A DNA stretch of 64,000 nucleotides from JBBEAM01 sp040882845 (GTDB lineage: Bacteria > Pseudomonadota > Alphaproteobacteria > Kiloniellales > DSM-21159), in the NCBI GenBank assembly GCA_040882845.1, contig JBBEAM010000009.1:496001-560000 (forward strand), written 5' to 3'. The notes beneath the pieces are model-generated. The model was not told the DNA's origin, did not search any database, and saw only the letters and a list, made by a program, of their open reading frames with translations. The position numbers and the translations under genes are program-made. Shown here in pieces: positions 10,822 to 19,664 of the stretch; within the stretch, counting starts at the first letter, position 1; each line of letters starts with the position of its first letter.

Positions 10822-11586
10822 GTGGAAAGCCTGAGCGCCGCGGGGCGCAGTCTCGAATACAGACTGATTCCGGGGGAAAAACCCGGCCGCCCCACGGTCG
10901 TGCTGCTGCACGAGGGGCTCGGCTCGCTGGCGCTGTGGAAGGACTTCCCGCAGAAGGTCGCGGTGGCGACCGGCTGTGCGGTGCTGACCTACTCGCGCTA
11001 CGGCTATGGCGGGTCGGAACGCCTCGCCGAGAGCCGCGGCCTCGACTACATGCACCGCGAGGCGCTGGACGCCCTGCCCGAGGTGCTGGCGGCGCTGAAG
11101 ATCGAGGATCCCGTCCTGCTCGGCCACAGCGACGGCGCCTCGATCGCGCTGATCTATGCCGGAGGCGGCAAGCTGCCGGTGCCGCGGGGCGTGGTGGCGA
11201 TGGCTCCGCACGTCTTCGTCGAGGATCTGAGCATCGCCTCCATCGCCCAGGCGAAGCAGGTCTATGCCACCACCGATCTCGCCAAGAAGCTCGGCCGCTA
11301 TCACGACGATCCCGACGCGACCTTCTGGGGCTGGAACGACATCTGGCTACGGCCCGAGTTCTTCCACTGGAACATCGAGGATGTCCTACCGAAGATCGCC
11401 TGCCCGGTGATGGTGATCCAGGGCGCCGACGACGAGTACGGCACCCTGAAACAGGTCGGGGCCATCGAGGCCCAGGTCTCCGGCCGCTGCGAAAGCGTCA
11501 TCCTGCCCGACTGCAAGCATTCGCCGCACCGCGACCAGGAAGCCGCGACGCTTGACGCCATCGCGCGTTTCATAGAAGCCCTCTGA
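10822..11586 (+). CDS. Alpha/beta-hydrolase
   Basis: A 254-residue alpha/beta-hydrolase beginning at GTG 10822 (reads MESLSAAGRS). Early LLHEGLGSLALWKDFP supplies the oxyanion-hole region, GHSDGAS the nucleophile Ser in GxSxG, GADDEY a candidate acid, and CKHSPHRD the catalytic His. Such proteins hydrolyse esters, lactones or CoA thioesters. It starts 14 bases after the benzoate-CoA ligase stop and ends one base before the next gene, so it belongs to the ligase operon. It could release benzoate from an ester precursor or hydrolyse a ring-cleavage lactone; neither can be shown here. Other starts upstream in frame overlap the ligase and are unlikely. Confidence 0.82.
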   Translation: MESLSAAGRSLEYRLIPGEKPGRPTVVLLHEGLGSLALWKDFPQKVAVATGCAVLTYSRYGYGGSERLAESRGLDYMHREALDALPEVLAALKIEDPVLLGHSDGASIALIYAGGGKLPVPRGVVAMAPHVFVEDLSIASIAQAKQVYATTDLAKKLGRYHDDPDATFWGWNDIWLRPEFFHWNIEDVLPKIACPVMVIQGADDEYGTLKQVGAIEAQVSGRCESVILPDCKHSPHRDQEAATLDAIARFIEAL

Positions 11587-11587
11587 C

Positions 11588-12634
11588 ATGGATGCAGCTG
11601 TCAAGGACGCCCGGGGGCTGGAGTATCCCTTCCCGCGGCCCCCCGAACCCGCCCGAATCACCGAGGTCGCGGAGGGCGTGTTCTGGCTACGCATGCCGCT
11701 GCCGCTCGCCCTCGACCACATCAATCTCTGGATGCTGGCCGGGCCCGAGGGCTGGACCCTGGTCGACTGCGGCATGGCGACGGAGACAACCCGGGAGCTG
11801 TGGCGCGAGCTGCTGGCCGGCGCGGCGGCAAAGCTGCCGCCGAAGGATCTGATCGTCACCCATTTCCATCCGGACCACATGGGTCTCGCCGGCTGGCTGA
11901 CGCGGGAATTCGACCTTCCCGTCTCGATGACCGAGACCGAGCAGCGCACGGCGGTGATGTTCAAGAACCTCGACGAGGAAACCTTCGTCGCGCGGCTTGC
12001 GGACTTCCTGCTACCCCACGGGCTCGCCCCGGATGCGATGGCCAAGCTCGCCAGCTACGGCAATGCCTATGCCCGCTCGGTCGATCAGCCGCCCCGGGAC
12101 TACCGGCGCATCCAGGACGGCGAGGTCCTGGAGATCGCCGGACGGCCCTGGCGGGTGATCGTCGGGCGCGGCCACGCCCCGGAGCACGCCGCGCTCTACT
12201 GCGAGGCGCTGCGGGTGCTGATCTGCGGCGACCTGGTGCTGCCGGAGATCACGCCGAACATCTCGACCGAGTGGTTCGACCCGGAGTCCGATCACCTCGC
12301 CGACTACCTGGAGTCCCTGGAGCGCTTCCGGGCGCTGCCGGAAGATACCCTGGTGCTGCCCTCGCACCGCCTGCCCTATCGCGGCCTGCACACGCGGATC
12401 GACCAGATCGCGGCGCACCACAAGGAGCGGCTCGGGCGCGTCCACGCCGCGGCCGCTGGCGGAGCGGAGTTCTCCGCCGCCGAGATGCTGCCGGTGCTGT
12501 TCGACCGCACGCTCGAGGGTTATCAGGTCTTCTTCGCCCTGGGCGAGGCCATCGCCCATCTCGACTATCTCGCCAATCGCGGCGAACTCTCCGTCGCGCG
12601 GAGCCCGGAGCGGATCCGCTACCGCAAGGTCTGA
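11588..12634 (+). CDS. Metallo-beta-lactamase-fold hydrolase
   Basis: A 348-residue MBL-fold protein. The metal-binding signature THFHPDHMG is at about residue 96, preceded by LVDCGM and followed by GRGHAPEHAALYC and CGDLVLPEITPN. The C-terminal 100 residues are helical, as in the glyoxalase-II-like subgroup with an extended C-terminus. The start follows the hydrolase stop by one base, so it is the last gene of the benzoate-CoA ligase operon. Thioester hydrolysis is the commonest chemistry in this subgroup, making a CoA-thioester role plausible, but I cannot identify the substrate. Confidence 0.82.
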   Translation: MDAAVKDARGLEYPFPRPPEPARITEVAEGVFWLRMPLPLALDHINLWMLAGPEGWTLVDCGMATETTRELWRELLAGAAAKLPPKDLIVTHFHPDHMGLAGWLTREFDLPVSMTETEQRTAVMFKNLDEETFVARLADFLLPHGLAPDAMAKLASYGNAYARSVDQPPRDYRRIQDGEVLEIAGRPWRVIVGRGHAPEHAALYCEALRVLICGDLVLPEITPNISTEWFDPESDHLADYLESLERFRALPEDTLVLPSHRLPYRGLHTRIDQIAAHHKERLGRVHAAAAGGAEFSAAEMLPVLFDRTLEGYQVFFALGEAIAHLDYLANRGELSVARSPERIRYRKV

Positions 12635-12636
12635 GC

Positions 12637-13500
12637 TTACTCCACCACCCTGCGATAGAGATGCCAGGTGGCGTGGCCGAGCACCGGCATCACGAAGATC
12701 AGCCCGAGCAGCAGCGGCAGCGAGCCGAGCACCAGTCCCCCGGCGACGATCAGGCCCCAGGCAGCCATGGGTACCGGATTGGCCCGCACTGCGCGCAGCG
12801 AGGTGCCGATGGCTGTGAACAGCCCGACATCGCGGTCGATCAGCAGCGGAAAGGAGACCACGGAGATCGCCAGCACGATCACCGCGAAGAGGAAGCCGAT
12901 ACCGATGCCGAGCAGGATCATCGCCCAGCCGGCTCCGGTGGTGAACACCGCCGCCACGAAGGCCGAGGTCGAGGCCGGCAGCTCCGGGCCCAGGGTCACC
13001 TGATAGATGGCCTGAGCGGCGGCAAGCCAGAGAAAGAAGATGCCGAGCAGCACCAGACCCAGCGCCACGATGGCGCCGAAGGAGGGGGCGGCGACCATGG
13101 CGAAGGCCTTCGACCAGGAGGTCTCCAGCCCCCGCTCGCGCCTCCGGCTCAGTTCGTAGAGGCCGATGGCAGCCACCGGGCCCAGCAGTGCGAAGCCCGA
13201 GGCGAGCGGAAACAGCATCGGTAGCATCTCGTAGTTGAAGGCCGCGCGGGCCAGCAGCAGGCCGGCGATGGGATAGATCACGGCGAGGAAGATGACGTCG
13301 CTGCGGTTGGCGCCGAAGTCCTCGACCCCCTTGGCGAGCGCCGCCTTGAGATCGTCGAAGGAGATCTTGCGGACTTGCGGCGCTTCGCGTGCCCGCAGCG
13401 CGTCGTCGCCGTGCACGGCGTGCCCCGCCGTCTTCAGACTGGCGCCGGCCTCCTTCAGATGGTCGGCGCCCCACTCGATGGGATTGCGGATGGTGGCCAT
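12637..13500 (-). CDS. DUF2189 multi-pass membrane protein
   Basis: A 287-residue integral membrane protein of the DUF2189 family. The cytoplasmic N-terminus (about 75 residues) has the conserved VRKISFDDLKAALAKGVEDF. About six hydrophobic segments follow, among them IFLAVIYPIAGLLLARAAF and FGAIVALGLVLLGIFFLWLA. ATG 13500 is preceded by a strong GGAGGAACGC site; the frame upstream of it has none. No function is established for the family, though some members lie near respiratory-chain genes. It converges on the MBL gene (2-base gap) and is transcribed separately from the liv operon behind it. Confidence 0.8.
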   Translation of the reverse strand: MATIRNPIEWGADHLKEAGASLKTAGHAVHGDDALRAREAPQVRKISFDDLKAALAKGVEDFGANRSDVIFLAVIYPIAGLLLARAAFNYEMLPMLFPLASGFALLGPVAAIGLYELSRRRERGLETSWSKAFAMVAAPSFGAIVALGLVLLGIFFLWLAAAQAIYQVTLGPELPASTSAFVAAVFTTGAGWAMILLGIGIGFLFAVIVLAISVVSFPLLIDRDVGLFTAIGTSLRAVRANPVPMAAWGLIVAGGLVLGSLPLLLGLIFVMPVLGHATWHLYRRVVE

Positions 13501-13637
13501 AAGCGTTCCTCCGGAAAGTGACCTTCCGGGCGGTCGCGGCCATCCCTCAGTGTTCAACGCTTCGGGGCGGTCGCTGACGGCCCGAAAGCTATTGCCTTGA
13601 GTCTGAACCTCTTTTTAAGGCGAGGCAAGAGGGCCGC

Positions 13638-14372
13638 CTACACCCCCAGGTGCCGGTGTAGCAGCTCCGGGTCCGCGAGCAGTGCCACGCTGTCGCCGTC
13701 GAAGACCACCCGGCCCTTGACCAGCATGACGTGGCGGTCGGCGATCTCCAGCAGGCGCTTGATGTTCTTGTCGACGATCACGCAGGCGATGCCGCTTGCC
13801 TTGATGGCGCGCACCACCTTCCATATCTCCTCGCGGATCAGCGGCGCCAGGCCCTCGGTCGCCTCGTCGAGCAACAGCACCGAGGGGTTGGTCATCAGCG
13901 CCCGGCCGATGGTCAGCATCTGCTGCTCGCCGCCGGAAAGGTGGTTGCCCCAGTGGTTCAGCCGCTCGCCGATCCTGGGGAAGGTGTCGAGCACCCGCTC
14001 CATCGTCCAGTCGCGCTGGCCATCGGGCCCGGCGCAGGCGGCCATCTCCAGGTTCTCGCGCACCGTCAGGTTGGGGAAGATGCCACGCCCCTCGGGCACA
14101 TAGGCGACGCCGCGCTTGGCCAGGCGGTGCGGCGGCGCGGCGGTCATCTCCCCTCCGGCGATATGCACCGTCCCGCGGCGCGGCTTCACCAGGCCGACGA
14201 TGGATTTGAGCGTGGTGGTCTTGCCCATGCCGTTGCGGCCGAGCAGGCTGACGGTCTCCGAACGACCGACCCGGAAATCGACGCCGTGCAGGATATGGCT
14301 GGCGCCATAGTAGCTGTGCAGCCCGCTGGCTTCGATGATCGGGGCCTCGATGACCGGCGCGGCGGCGTTCAT
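13638..14372 (-). CDS. livF: Branched-chain-type ABC importer ATPase LivF
   Basis: A 244-residue ABC ATPase. Walker A is GRNGMGKTT, the signature is HLSGGEQQ, Walker B is VLLLDEATEGL, and the switch is VIVDKN, with Asn-Lys in place of the usual His region (VDKNIK), a known variation in LivF. It powers uptake together with LivG, LivH, LivM and the periplasmic binding protein. It overlaps livG by 4 bases. In this context, next to the box genes and with a BoxR-like site upstream of the operon, the cargo is more likely an aromatic acid such as benzoate than an amino acid; that is inference. Confidence 0.92.
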   Translation of the reverse strand: MNAAAPVIEAPIIEASGLHSYYGASHILHGVDFRVGRSETVSLLGRNGMGKTTTLKSIVGLVKPRRGTVHIAGGEMTAAPPHRLAKRGVAYVPEGRGIFPNLTVRENLEMAACAGPDGQRDWTMERVLDTFPRIGERLNHWGNHLSGGEQQMLTIGRALMTNPSVLLLDEATEGLAPLIREEIWKVVRAIKASGIACVIVDKNIKRLLEIADRHVMLVKGRVVFDGDSVALLADPELLHRHLGV

Positions 14373-15133
14373 GCCCCCTCCTCCAGCATCTCCTCGCCGA
14401 GATAGGCTTCCTTGACCGCAGCGCTGTTGCGGATGGCGTCCGGCGCGCCGCTTTCCAGCACCGCGCCATCCACCATCACGGTCAGGCGGTCGGCGACGGC
14501 GAAGACCGCGTCCATATCGTGCTCGATCAGGATCACGCAGTGATCGCCGGCCAGGCGCTTGATCAGCGCCACCACCCGCTCGGACTCCTCCAGACCCATG
14601 CCGGCCATGGGCTCGTCGAGCAGCAGGATCTCCGGCTCGGTCGCCAGCATCATCGCGATCTCGAGCTGGCGCTGCTCGCCGTGGCTGATCTCCGAGGCGA
14701 GGTCTGTGGCGCGCGCCGTCAGCCCAGCGAGCTCCATCGCCCGCTCAGTGCGTGCCCGCACACTCTCGTCGCGGTGCGCCGGCCGCAGGAAGCGCAGCGA
14801 GGATGGCAGGCGCGACTGCGCCGCCAGCCAGCAGTTCTGGAAGCAGGTGAAACTGGGGAAGATGTTGGTCTTCTGGAAGCTCCGGCCGATGCCGAGATGG
14901 GAGATACGGTGGGCCGGCAGGCGGGTGATGTCGCGCCCGCCGAGGGTGATCCGCCCGCCTGAAGGCAGCAGTTCTCCGCTCAGCAGATTGATCAAGGTCG
15001 TCTTGCCAGCGCCGTTGGGGCCGATGACGGCATGCACCTGGCTGGGCGCGAAGTCGAGGGTCACCTCCTTGACCGCGGCCAGGCCGCCGAAGTTCTTGGA
15101 CAGCTTCTCGGTAGCGAGCAGAGGCTCAGTCAT
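14369..15133 (-). CDS. livG: Branched-chain-type ABC importer ATPase LivG
   Basis: A 254-residue ABC ATPase with Walker A GPNGAGKTT, a signature-like EISHGEQRQLEIA, Walker B ILLLDEPMAGM and switch His in VILIEHDMD. LivG-specific features include the long insertion with the FQKTNIFPSFTCFQNC segment. It overlaps livF at its 3' end by 4 bases and livM at its 5' end by 8 bases, so the subunits are translationally coupled. Partner of LivF in the same importer. Confidence 0.93.
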   Translation of the reverse strand: MTEPLLATEKLSKNFGGLAAVKEVTLDFAPSQVHAVIGPNGAGKTTLINLLSGELLPSGGRITLGGRDITRLPAHRISHLGIGRSFQKTNIFPSFTCFQNCWLAAQSRLPSSLRFLRPAHRDESVRARTERAMELAGLTARATDLASEISHGEQRQLEIAMMLATEPEILLLDEPMAGMGLEESERVVALIKRLAGDHCVILIEHDMDAVFAVADRLTVMVDGAVLESGAPDAIRNSAAVKEAYLGEEMLEEGA

Positions 15134-16130
15134 CCTCGTCCTCGCTTTTGACGACCCGCGCCGGCGCGACCAGGCGCGCCACCGCGCCGCCCAGGCCGCT
15201 GGGCAGGAACAGCACCACGGCGATGACGAAAAGGCCCATGGGGATCTGCCAGTAATCGGCGACGAATCCTACCAGGCCGTGGCTCTTGAGCACCTCCTCC
15301 AGGCCGACATAGCCGACGGCGCCGAGGATCGGACCGAACAGCGTGCCCATGCCGCCCAGGATGACGATCATCATGGCGACGCCGGATTCGCTCCAGGACA
15401 GCAGCTGCGGCGCGACGAAGCCGTCGATCGCGGCGAAGAGGAAGCCGGCCAGCCCGGCGAACATGCCGGCGATGACGAAGCTGACCAGCTTGTAGATATA
15501 GGTGTTGTAGCCGAGCGCGAGCATGCGCTGCTCGTTGACCTTGATGCCCTGGATCACCTGCCCGAAGGGCGAGCGCAACACCATCAGCAGCAGCAGATAG
15601 GTCACCGCCAGGAAACCCAGAGAGAGGTAGTAGAAGACGACCCGATCCCCCATATCGAGCAAGGTCACGCCGAAGAGCGCCACCACCGGCTTGACGTAGA
15701 TGAAGGCGCCGTCGGACCCGCCCGCGAACTTGGAATCGTGGAACAGGTAGAACATCATCTGAGCGAAGGCGAGGGTCACCATGATGAAGTAGATGCCCTT
15801 GGTGCGCACCGAGAGAGAACCGATGGCGGCGGCGGCCACGCCGGCCGCCAGAACGCAGACCGGCAGCGCCCAGAGCGCATTTGCCGCGTCGTACTCCGGC
15901 GAAACCAGATGCAGCATATAGGCCGCCAGCCCGAAGAAGGCGGCATGGCCGAAGCTGACCAGGCCGGTGTAGCCGATCAGCAGATCGAGACTCATGGCGA
16001 AAATCGCCAGGATCAGGATACGGGTAAAGAGCTTCAGGAAGTAGGTGTCGGCGAACACCGGCACCAGGCCGAGCAGCAGAATCACCGCGGCGATCACGGC
16101 GAAGAGCTTGCGGTTGGGGGTGACGATCAT
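15126..16130 (-). CDS. livM: Branched-chain-type ABC importer permease LivM
   Basis: A 334-residue inner-membrane permease with about nine to ten hydrophobic segments. The family signature is visible in MSLDLLIGYTGLVSFGHAAFFGLAAY and in ILGGMGTLFGPILGAV. The N-terminus follows livH by 4 bases, and the C-terminus is an acidic tail (KSEDEDD) overlapping livG. It forms the channel with LivH. Confidence 0.93.
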   Translation of the reverse strand: MIVTPNRKLFAVIAAVILLLGLVPVFADTYFLKLFTRILILAIFAMSLDLLIGYTGLVSFGHAAFFGLAAYMLHLVSPEYDAANALWALPVCVLAAGVAAAAIGSLSVRTKGIYFIMVTLAFAQMMFYLFHDSKFAGGSDGAFIYVKPVVALFGVTLLDMGDRVVFYYLSLGFLAVTYLLLLMVLRSPFGQVIQGIKVNEQRMLALGYNTYIYKLVSFVIAGMFAGLAGFLFAAIDGFVAPQLLSWSESGVAMMIVILGGMGTLFGPILGAVGYVGLEEVLKSHGLVGFVADYWQIPMGLFVIAVVLFLPSGLGGAVARLVAPARVVKSEDEDD

Positions 16131-16134
16131 CGCC

Positions 16135-17004
16135 TCAGCTCCGTCCGAACAGGCCGGAGGGCCGCCAGATCAGGATCACCGCCATCAAGGCGTAAACCGC
16201 GACTGAGGCGAAGTCCGGCAGGAAGGCCTGGCCGAAGACGTCGGCGATGCCGATCGCCAGGGCGCCAAGGAAAGCTCCTTTGATCGAGCCGATGCCGCCG
16301 ATCACCACCACCACGAAGCAGATGATCAGCACCTGTTCGCCGATGCCCGGATAGACGGACTCGATCGGCGCCGCCAGCATGCCGGCCACCGCCGCCAGGG
16401 TGATGCCGATGGAAAAGACGACGGCGTAGAGCAGGCGGATATTGATGCCCAGGGTCTCGACCATCTCGCGGTTGCTGGCGCCGGCGCGGATCATCATGCC
16501 GAGGCGGGTGCGCTGGATCACGAAGTACATCCCCACCGCCAGCGCCAGGCAGGCGAGGGAAACGAAGATCCGGTAATAGGGATAGGACAGCACATCTGTC
16601 AGCGGCAGCGAGCCTTGCAGGATCTCAGGAATCGGCACGCCGTGGGGATCGTCGCCCCAGATCACCGACTGCAACTCGTTGAAGATCAGGATCAACCCGA
16701 AGGTCAGCAGTACCTGATAGAGGTGATCCCGGTCATAGAGATGCGCGATCAGCACGTGCTCGACGATCAGCCCCAGCACGATGGCGATCGGGATGCCCAG
16801 AATGACGGCGAGGAACAGGCTGCCGGTGAACTGGGTCAGCGACAGCGCCAGATAGGCCCCGATCATGTAGAACGAGCCGTGCGCCAGGTTGATCACCCCC
16901 ATGATTCCGAAGATCAGGGTCAGACCGCTGGCGATCAGGAACAGCAGCAGGCCGTACTGCACGCCGTTCAAGAGCTGAATCAGGATGAAGACGGGATCCA
17001 ACAC
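16135..17004 (-). CDS. livH: Branched-chain-type ABC importer permease LivH
   Basis: A 289-residue permease with about eight membrane segments. The LivH family motifs are GLTLIFGIMGVINLAHGSFYMIGAY near residue 27 and VVVIGGIGSIKGAFLGALAIG near 235. It is separated from the binding-protein gene by 104 bases containing a strong hairpin, so it is probably expressed below the level of the binding protein. Confidence 0.93.
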   Translation of the reverse strand: MLDPVFILIQLLNGVQYGLLLFLIASGLTLIFGIMGVINLAHGSFYMIGAYLALSLTQFTGSLFLAVILGIPIAIVLGLIVEHVLIAHLYDRDHLYQVLLTFGLILIFNELQSVIWGDDPHGVPIPEILQGSLPLTDVLSYPYYRIFVSLACLALAVGMYFVIQRTRLGMMIRAGASNREMVETLGINIRLLYAVVFSIGITLAAVAGMLAAPIESVYPGIGEQVLIICFVVVVIGGIGSIKGAFLGALAIGIADVFGQAFLPDFASVAVYALMAVILIWRPSGLFGRS

Positions 17005-17051
17005 GTGAAGCCGCCCCTCGTGGGTTCACAGACTGCCTGCACCGGAAAAGC

Positions 17052-17087
17052 GGCGGGCCGCTCTGTGTATCCGCAGAGCGGCCCGCC
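17052..17087 (-). terminator. Intercistronic hairpin (partial terminator) between the binding-protein gene and livH
   Basis: Two perfect 14-base arms (17052-17065 and 17074-17087) flank an 8-base loop. In the direction of transcription the stem is followed by CGCTTTT, a short U tract. It lies 21 bases past the binding-protein stop. Such hairpins allow most transcripts to end, or protect the 3' end, so that binding protein is made in excess over permease. Confidence 0.7.
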
Positions 17088-17108
17088 TGCAAAAGCTTTT
17101 CGGACCGG

Positions 17109-18326
17109 TCAGCCCATGCTGCAGCCCGTGGCGGGGTCGGCCAGGCCTTCGTAGGCGACCTTGACCACCTCGTTGACCCCGTTTTTGACTTCGCGCAGAT
17201 AGAAGTTCTGCACCGGGTTGTGCGCGGCGGAGAGCTTGAAGGGACCGCGCGGGCTGGTGAATTCGGCCGCCGCCATCGCCGCGATCAGATCGTCGCGGGC
17301 ATCCATGTCTCCCTGCACCGCCTCCATGCCGACCGACATCAGAGTCGCGGTGTCATAGCCCTGCACAGCATAGACATCGGCCTCATCGCCGAAGGAGTCC
17401 TTGTAGGCGGCCCGGAAGGACTTGTTCTCCGGAGTATCCAGGGTATCGGCGTAGTGCAGCGAGGTCTGAATGCCCTCGGCCGCCGCCCCCTGAGCGCCGA
17501 GAACGCCCTCGGTCAGGAAGCCGGATCCGTAAAGCGGGATCGAGTCCTTGAGGCCTGCTGCCGCGTAGTCGGTGACGAACTTGACCGCGCCGCCGCCAGC
17601 GAAGAAGACGTAGACCGCGTCCGGCCCGATCGAGGCGATCTGGGTCAGCACCGCCTGGAACTCGACCTCCGGGAAGGGTACGCCGATTTCCTGGACGATG
17701 GTGCCGCCGTTCGGCTCGAAACCGTCCTTGAAGCCCTGGGCCGATTCCTGACCGGCGCCGTAATCCCAGTAGCAGAGCACGACGTTCTTCTTGCCCTGGT
17801 CGAGCATCACCTGCCCCATCGGGAAGGAAGGCTGCCAGTTCGAGAAGGAGGTGCGGAAGATGTTCGGCGCGCAGAGTGCCCCGGTCAGCGGCCCGGCGCC
17901 GGCGTTCGGCACGATGGTGATGACGCCTTCCTCCGTGGCGATCTTGGCCATGCCCATCGCAACGCCGGAATGCACCGGCCCGACCAGGAAATCGACGTTC
18001 TCGCCGGAAATCAGCTTGGTGGTGTTCTCGGTCGCCAGCGGCGGCTTGGCCTCGCTGTCGACGCGAACGATCTCGATGTCGCGTCCGCCGAGCTTGCCGC
18101 CAAGTTCGGCGAAGCGCATCTGCATGGCGTTGGTGATCGCGTTGCCGAGCTGCGCGTAGGTGCCGCTGTACGGCAGCAGGATGCCGACCTTGACCGGCGT
18201 GGTCTGGCCGATCGCGAAGCGCGTCGGCACGCCCAAAGCAGCGGCGCCCGCCGTTACCCCGGCCACCGCGCCGGCAGTTTTCATGAAACCTCGGCGCGAA
18301 ACGCCCGTTTTTATGGCTTTGGCCAT
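17109..18326 (-). CDS. Periplasmic substrate-binding protein of a Liv-type ABC importer (aromatic acid candidate)
   Basis: A 405-residue type-I periplasmic binding protein. A twin-arginine signal (SRRGFMK at residues 10-16, then a hydrophobic AGAVAGVTAGAAALG) targets it to the periplasm already folded. The mature domain begins near residue 40 (PVKVGILLPYSGTYAQLG), typical of the LivK/PBP1 family. It is the first gene of the liv operon. Aromatic-compound binding proteins such as those for benzoate and coumarate belong to this family, and the gene is 5 kb from benzoate-CoA ligase with a BoxR-like operator upstream, so benzoate is my best guess for the ligand. Branched-chain amino acids remain possible. 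Confidence 0.88.
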   Translation of the reverse strand: MAKAIKTGVSRRGFMKTAGAVAGVTAGAAALGVPTRFAIGQTTPVKVGILLPYSGTYAQLGNAITNAMQMRFAELGGKLGGRDIEIVRVDSEAKPPLATENTTKLISGENVDFLVGPVHSGVAMGMAKIATEEGVITIVPNAGAGPLTGALCAPNIFRTSFSNWQPSFPMGQVMLDQGKKNVVLCYWDYGAGQESAQGFKDGFEPNGGTIVQEIGVPFPEVEFQAVLTQIASIGPDAVYVFFAGGGAVKFVTDYAAAGLKDSIPLYGSGFLTEGVLGAQGAAAEGIQTSLHYADTLDTPENKSFRAAYKDSFGDEADVYAVQGYDTATLMSVGMEAVQGDMDARDDLIAAMAAAEFTSPRGPFKLSAAHNPVQNFYLREVKNGVNEVVKVAYEGLADPATGCSMG

Positions 18327-18681
18327 CAGTCTGTTCCCTCCTGTTCGATGCCTGATTTGGATCGCTTATCGTTGTTCTGTGATAACCGCCCATGAACTAT
18401 ACTGCCGAAGTTGCACCTCTGTCGAGTGCGCTGCGCGAACTTCGTAAACCGCCGAAGTTTCCTGTGTTACGCCAAGTCATTAGCGGTGCGGGCCAGATAC
18501 GGCGTGAATGATCTTTCATCGCAACACCGAATAACCTGCAGCATAGTGCATGACAACGGCTGTGCGGCGTCAGGCCCTGCTGAACCTAAAATTAACCTTT
18601 GTTCTCTAGGATTTGCGATAGATCAAAGCTATCGGCGGTGCGCTCTGCCGCGCCCCGCAAACTCCGGAAAGGGGGAGCACC
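18327..18681. other. Divergent intergenic region between the liv operon and tadD
   Basis: 355 bases with no credible gene. It must hold the promoters of the liv operon (leftward) and tadD (rightward). The only feature I can assign is the TGCA repeat at 18537-18550. A GGGGGAG ribosome site for tadD lies at its right end. Confidence 0.6.
18537..18550. promoter_or_regulatory. BoxR-like operator (TGCA-N6-TGCA) upstream of the liv operon
   Basis: TGCA-GCATAG-TGCA, a perfect match to the repeat pattern found in the boxC promoter (7057-7070), including an AT-rich spacer ending ATAG. It lies about 211 bases upstream of the binding-protein start and 132 bases upstream of tadD. It would place the transporter in the BoxR regulon. 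The distance to the liv start is long, so it could also be chance. Confidence 0.5.
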
Positions 18682-19524
18682 ATGTTGACCAGGACCTTCG
18701 CCGTGCGCTTGCTCGCGGGAACGGCTGTCGCGCTGTCGCTGTCTTCCTGCGCCAGCTTGGAGGCTTATCTGCAGGACAGCCAGCAGCCCGTCGCCACGGC
18801 CTCCGCGCCGCAAAGCGCCGGCGACTGGCAGACTCTGATGCAGGTTGCGGAAACCACCCACGAAAAGGGCGACTCCCGCATGGCGATGCTGGTGTACAAG
18901 CGCGCGCACAGCCAGGCGCCTGACCGCAAGGAGCCGCTGATGGCGATCGCCGCGCTGGCCTCTGAGTCCGGGGCGCCGCGCGAGGCCGCCCAGGCCTACC
19001 GCAAACTCCTGGATATGGATCCCGAAGACCTCGAGGCCCGCCACGGCCTCGGCCGGGCGCTGATCGACATCGAGATGCCGCTGGCCGCGCAGGAGCAGTT
19101 CCGCATCCTGGTGGAGATGCACCCGGAGCAGGCGCGCGCCTACAACGGCCTCGGCATCGCCCAGGACATGGCCGGCGACCATCCCGCCGCCCAGAAGAGC
19201 TACCGCATGGGTCTGGCGCTGGAGCCGGAGAACCTCAATCTCAGCAACAACCTGGCCTTCTCCCTGATTCTCACCGGCGATCACCGCGAGGCCGCCGCGA
19301 TTCTGGAGCAGGTCGTCGCCTCGCCCTCTGCGACCAATCAGCACCGCCAGAACTTGGCGCTGGCCTATGGCCTGGCCGGACGCGACACCGACGCGCGCAG
19401 CCTGCTGCTGCGCGACTATACCGACGACATCGCTGCCCAGTCGGTCGCCTACTATCAGGATCTGCGGCAGGGCGATGCCAATCTGCAGCCCTCCGGCGCG
19501 GCGCGCAATACCACAGCGGAATAG
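18682..19524 (+). CDS. tadD: TadD-like tetratricopeptide lipoprotein
   Basis: A 280-residue secreted protein. The signal peptide ends in a lipobox (SLSSC, Cys at about residue 23), so it is probably a lipoprotein. At least four TPR units follow from about residue 50 to 220, e.g. AQAYRKLLDMDPEDLEARHGLG and AQKSYRMGLALEPENLNLSNNLA. TadD is the TPR component of the Flp/Tad pilus machine, thought to help assemble or localise the outer-membrane secretin. It is transcribed away from the rest of the locus and closed by a strong terminator. Its ribosome site GGGGGAG is good. Confidence 0.85.
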   Translation: MLTRTFAVRLLAGTAVALSLSSCASLEAYLQDSQQPVATASAPQSAGDWQTLMQVAETTHEKGDSRMAMLVYKRAHSQAPDRKEPLMAIAALASESGAPREAAQAYRKLLDMDPEDLEARHGLGRALIDIEMPLAAQEQFRILVEMHPEQARAYNGLGIAQDMAGDHPAAQKSYRMGLALEPENLNLSNNLAFSLILTGDHREAAAILEQVVASPSATNQHRQNLALAYGLAGRDTDARSLLLRDYTDDIAAQSVAYYQDLRQGDANLQPSGAARNTTAE

Positions 19525-19566
19525 CGCGCGGTCCCGGCAGCGCTTCAAGCGCGGCAGGCGTATCAA

Positions 19567-19592
19567 GGCGGGGCTTCGGCCCCGCCTTTTTT
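19567..19592 (+). terminator. Rho-independent terminator of tadD
   Basis: GGCGGGGC, a TTCG tetraloop and GCCCCGCC followed directly by six T. The stem is 8 base pairs and perfect. It lies 43 bases past the tadD stop and separates it from the convergent tadC. Confidence 0.92.
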
Positions 19593-19664
19593 GCGCGCCG
19601 CTAGGGCGAGATCGCGTCAGATCGAATCGACCTAACGCGGGAATCCGTCTCTAGCGGTCGGGAC

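Noticed and set aside
11800..13224. A 474-codon forward frame across the MBL gene and DUF2189
   Set aside because: Different frame of the MBL gene, then antisense to the DUF2189 gene; no domain.
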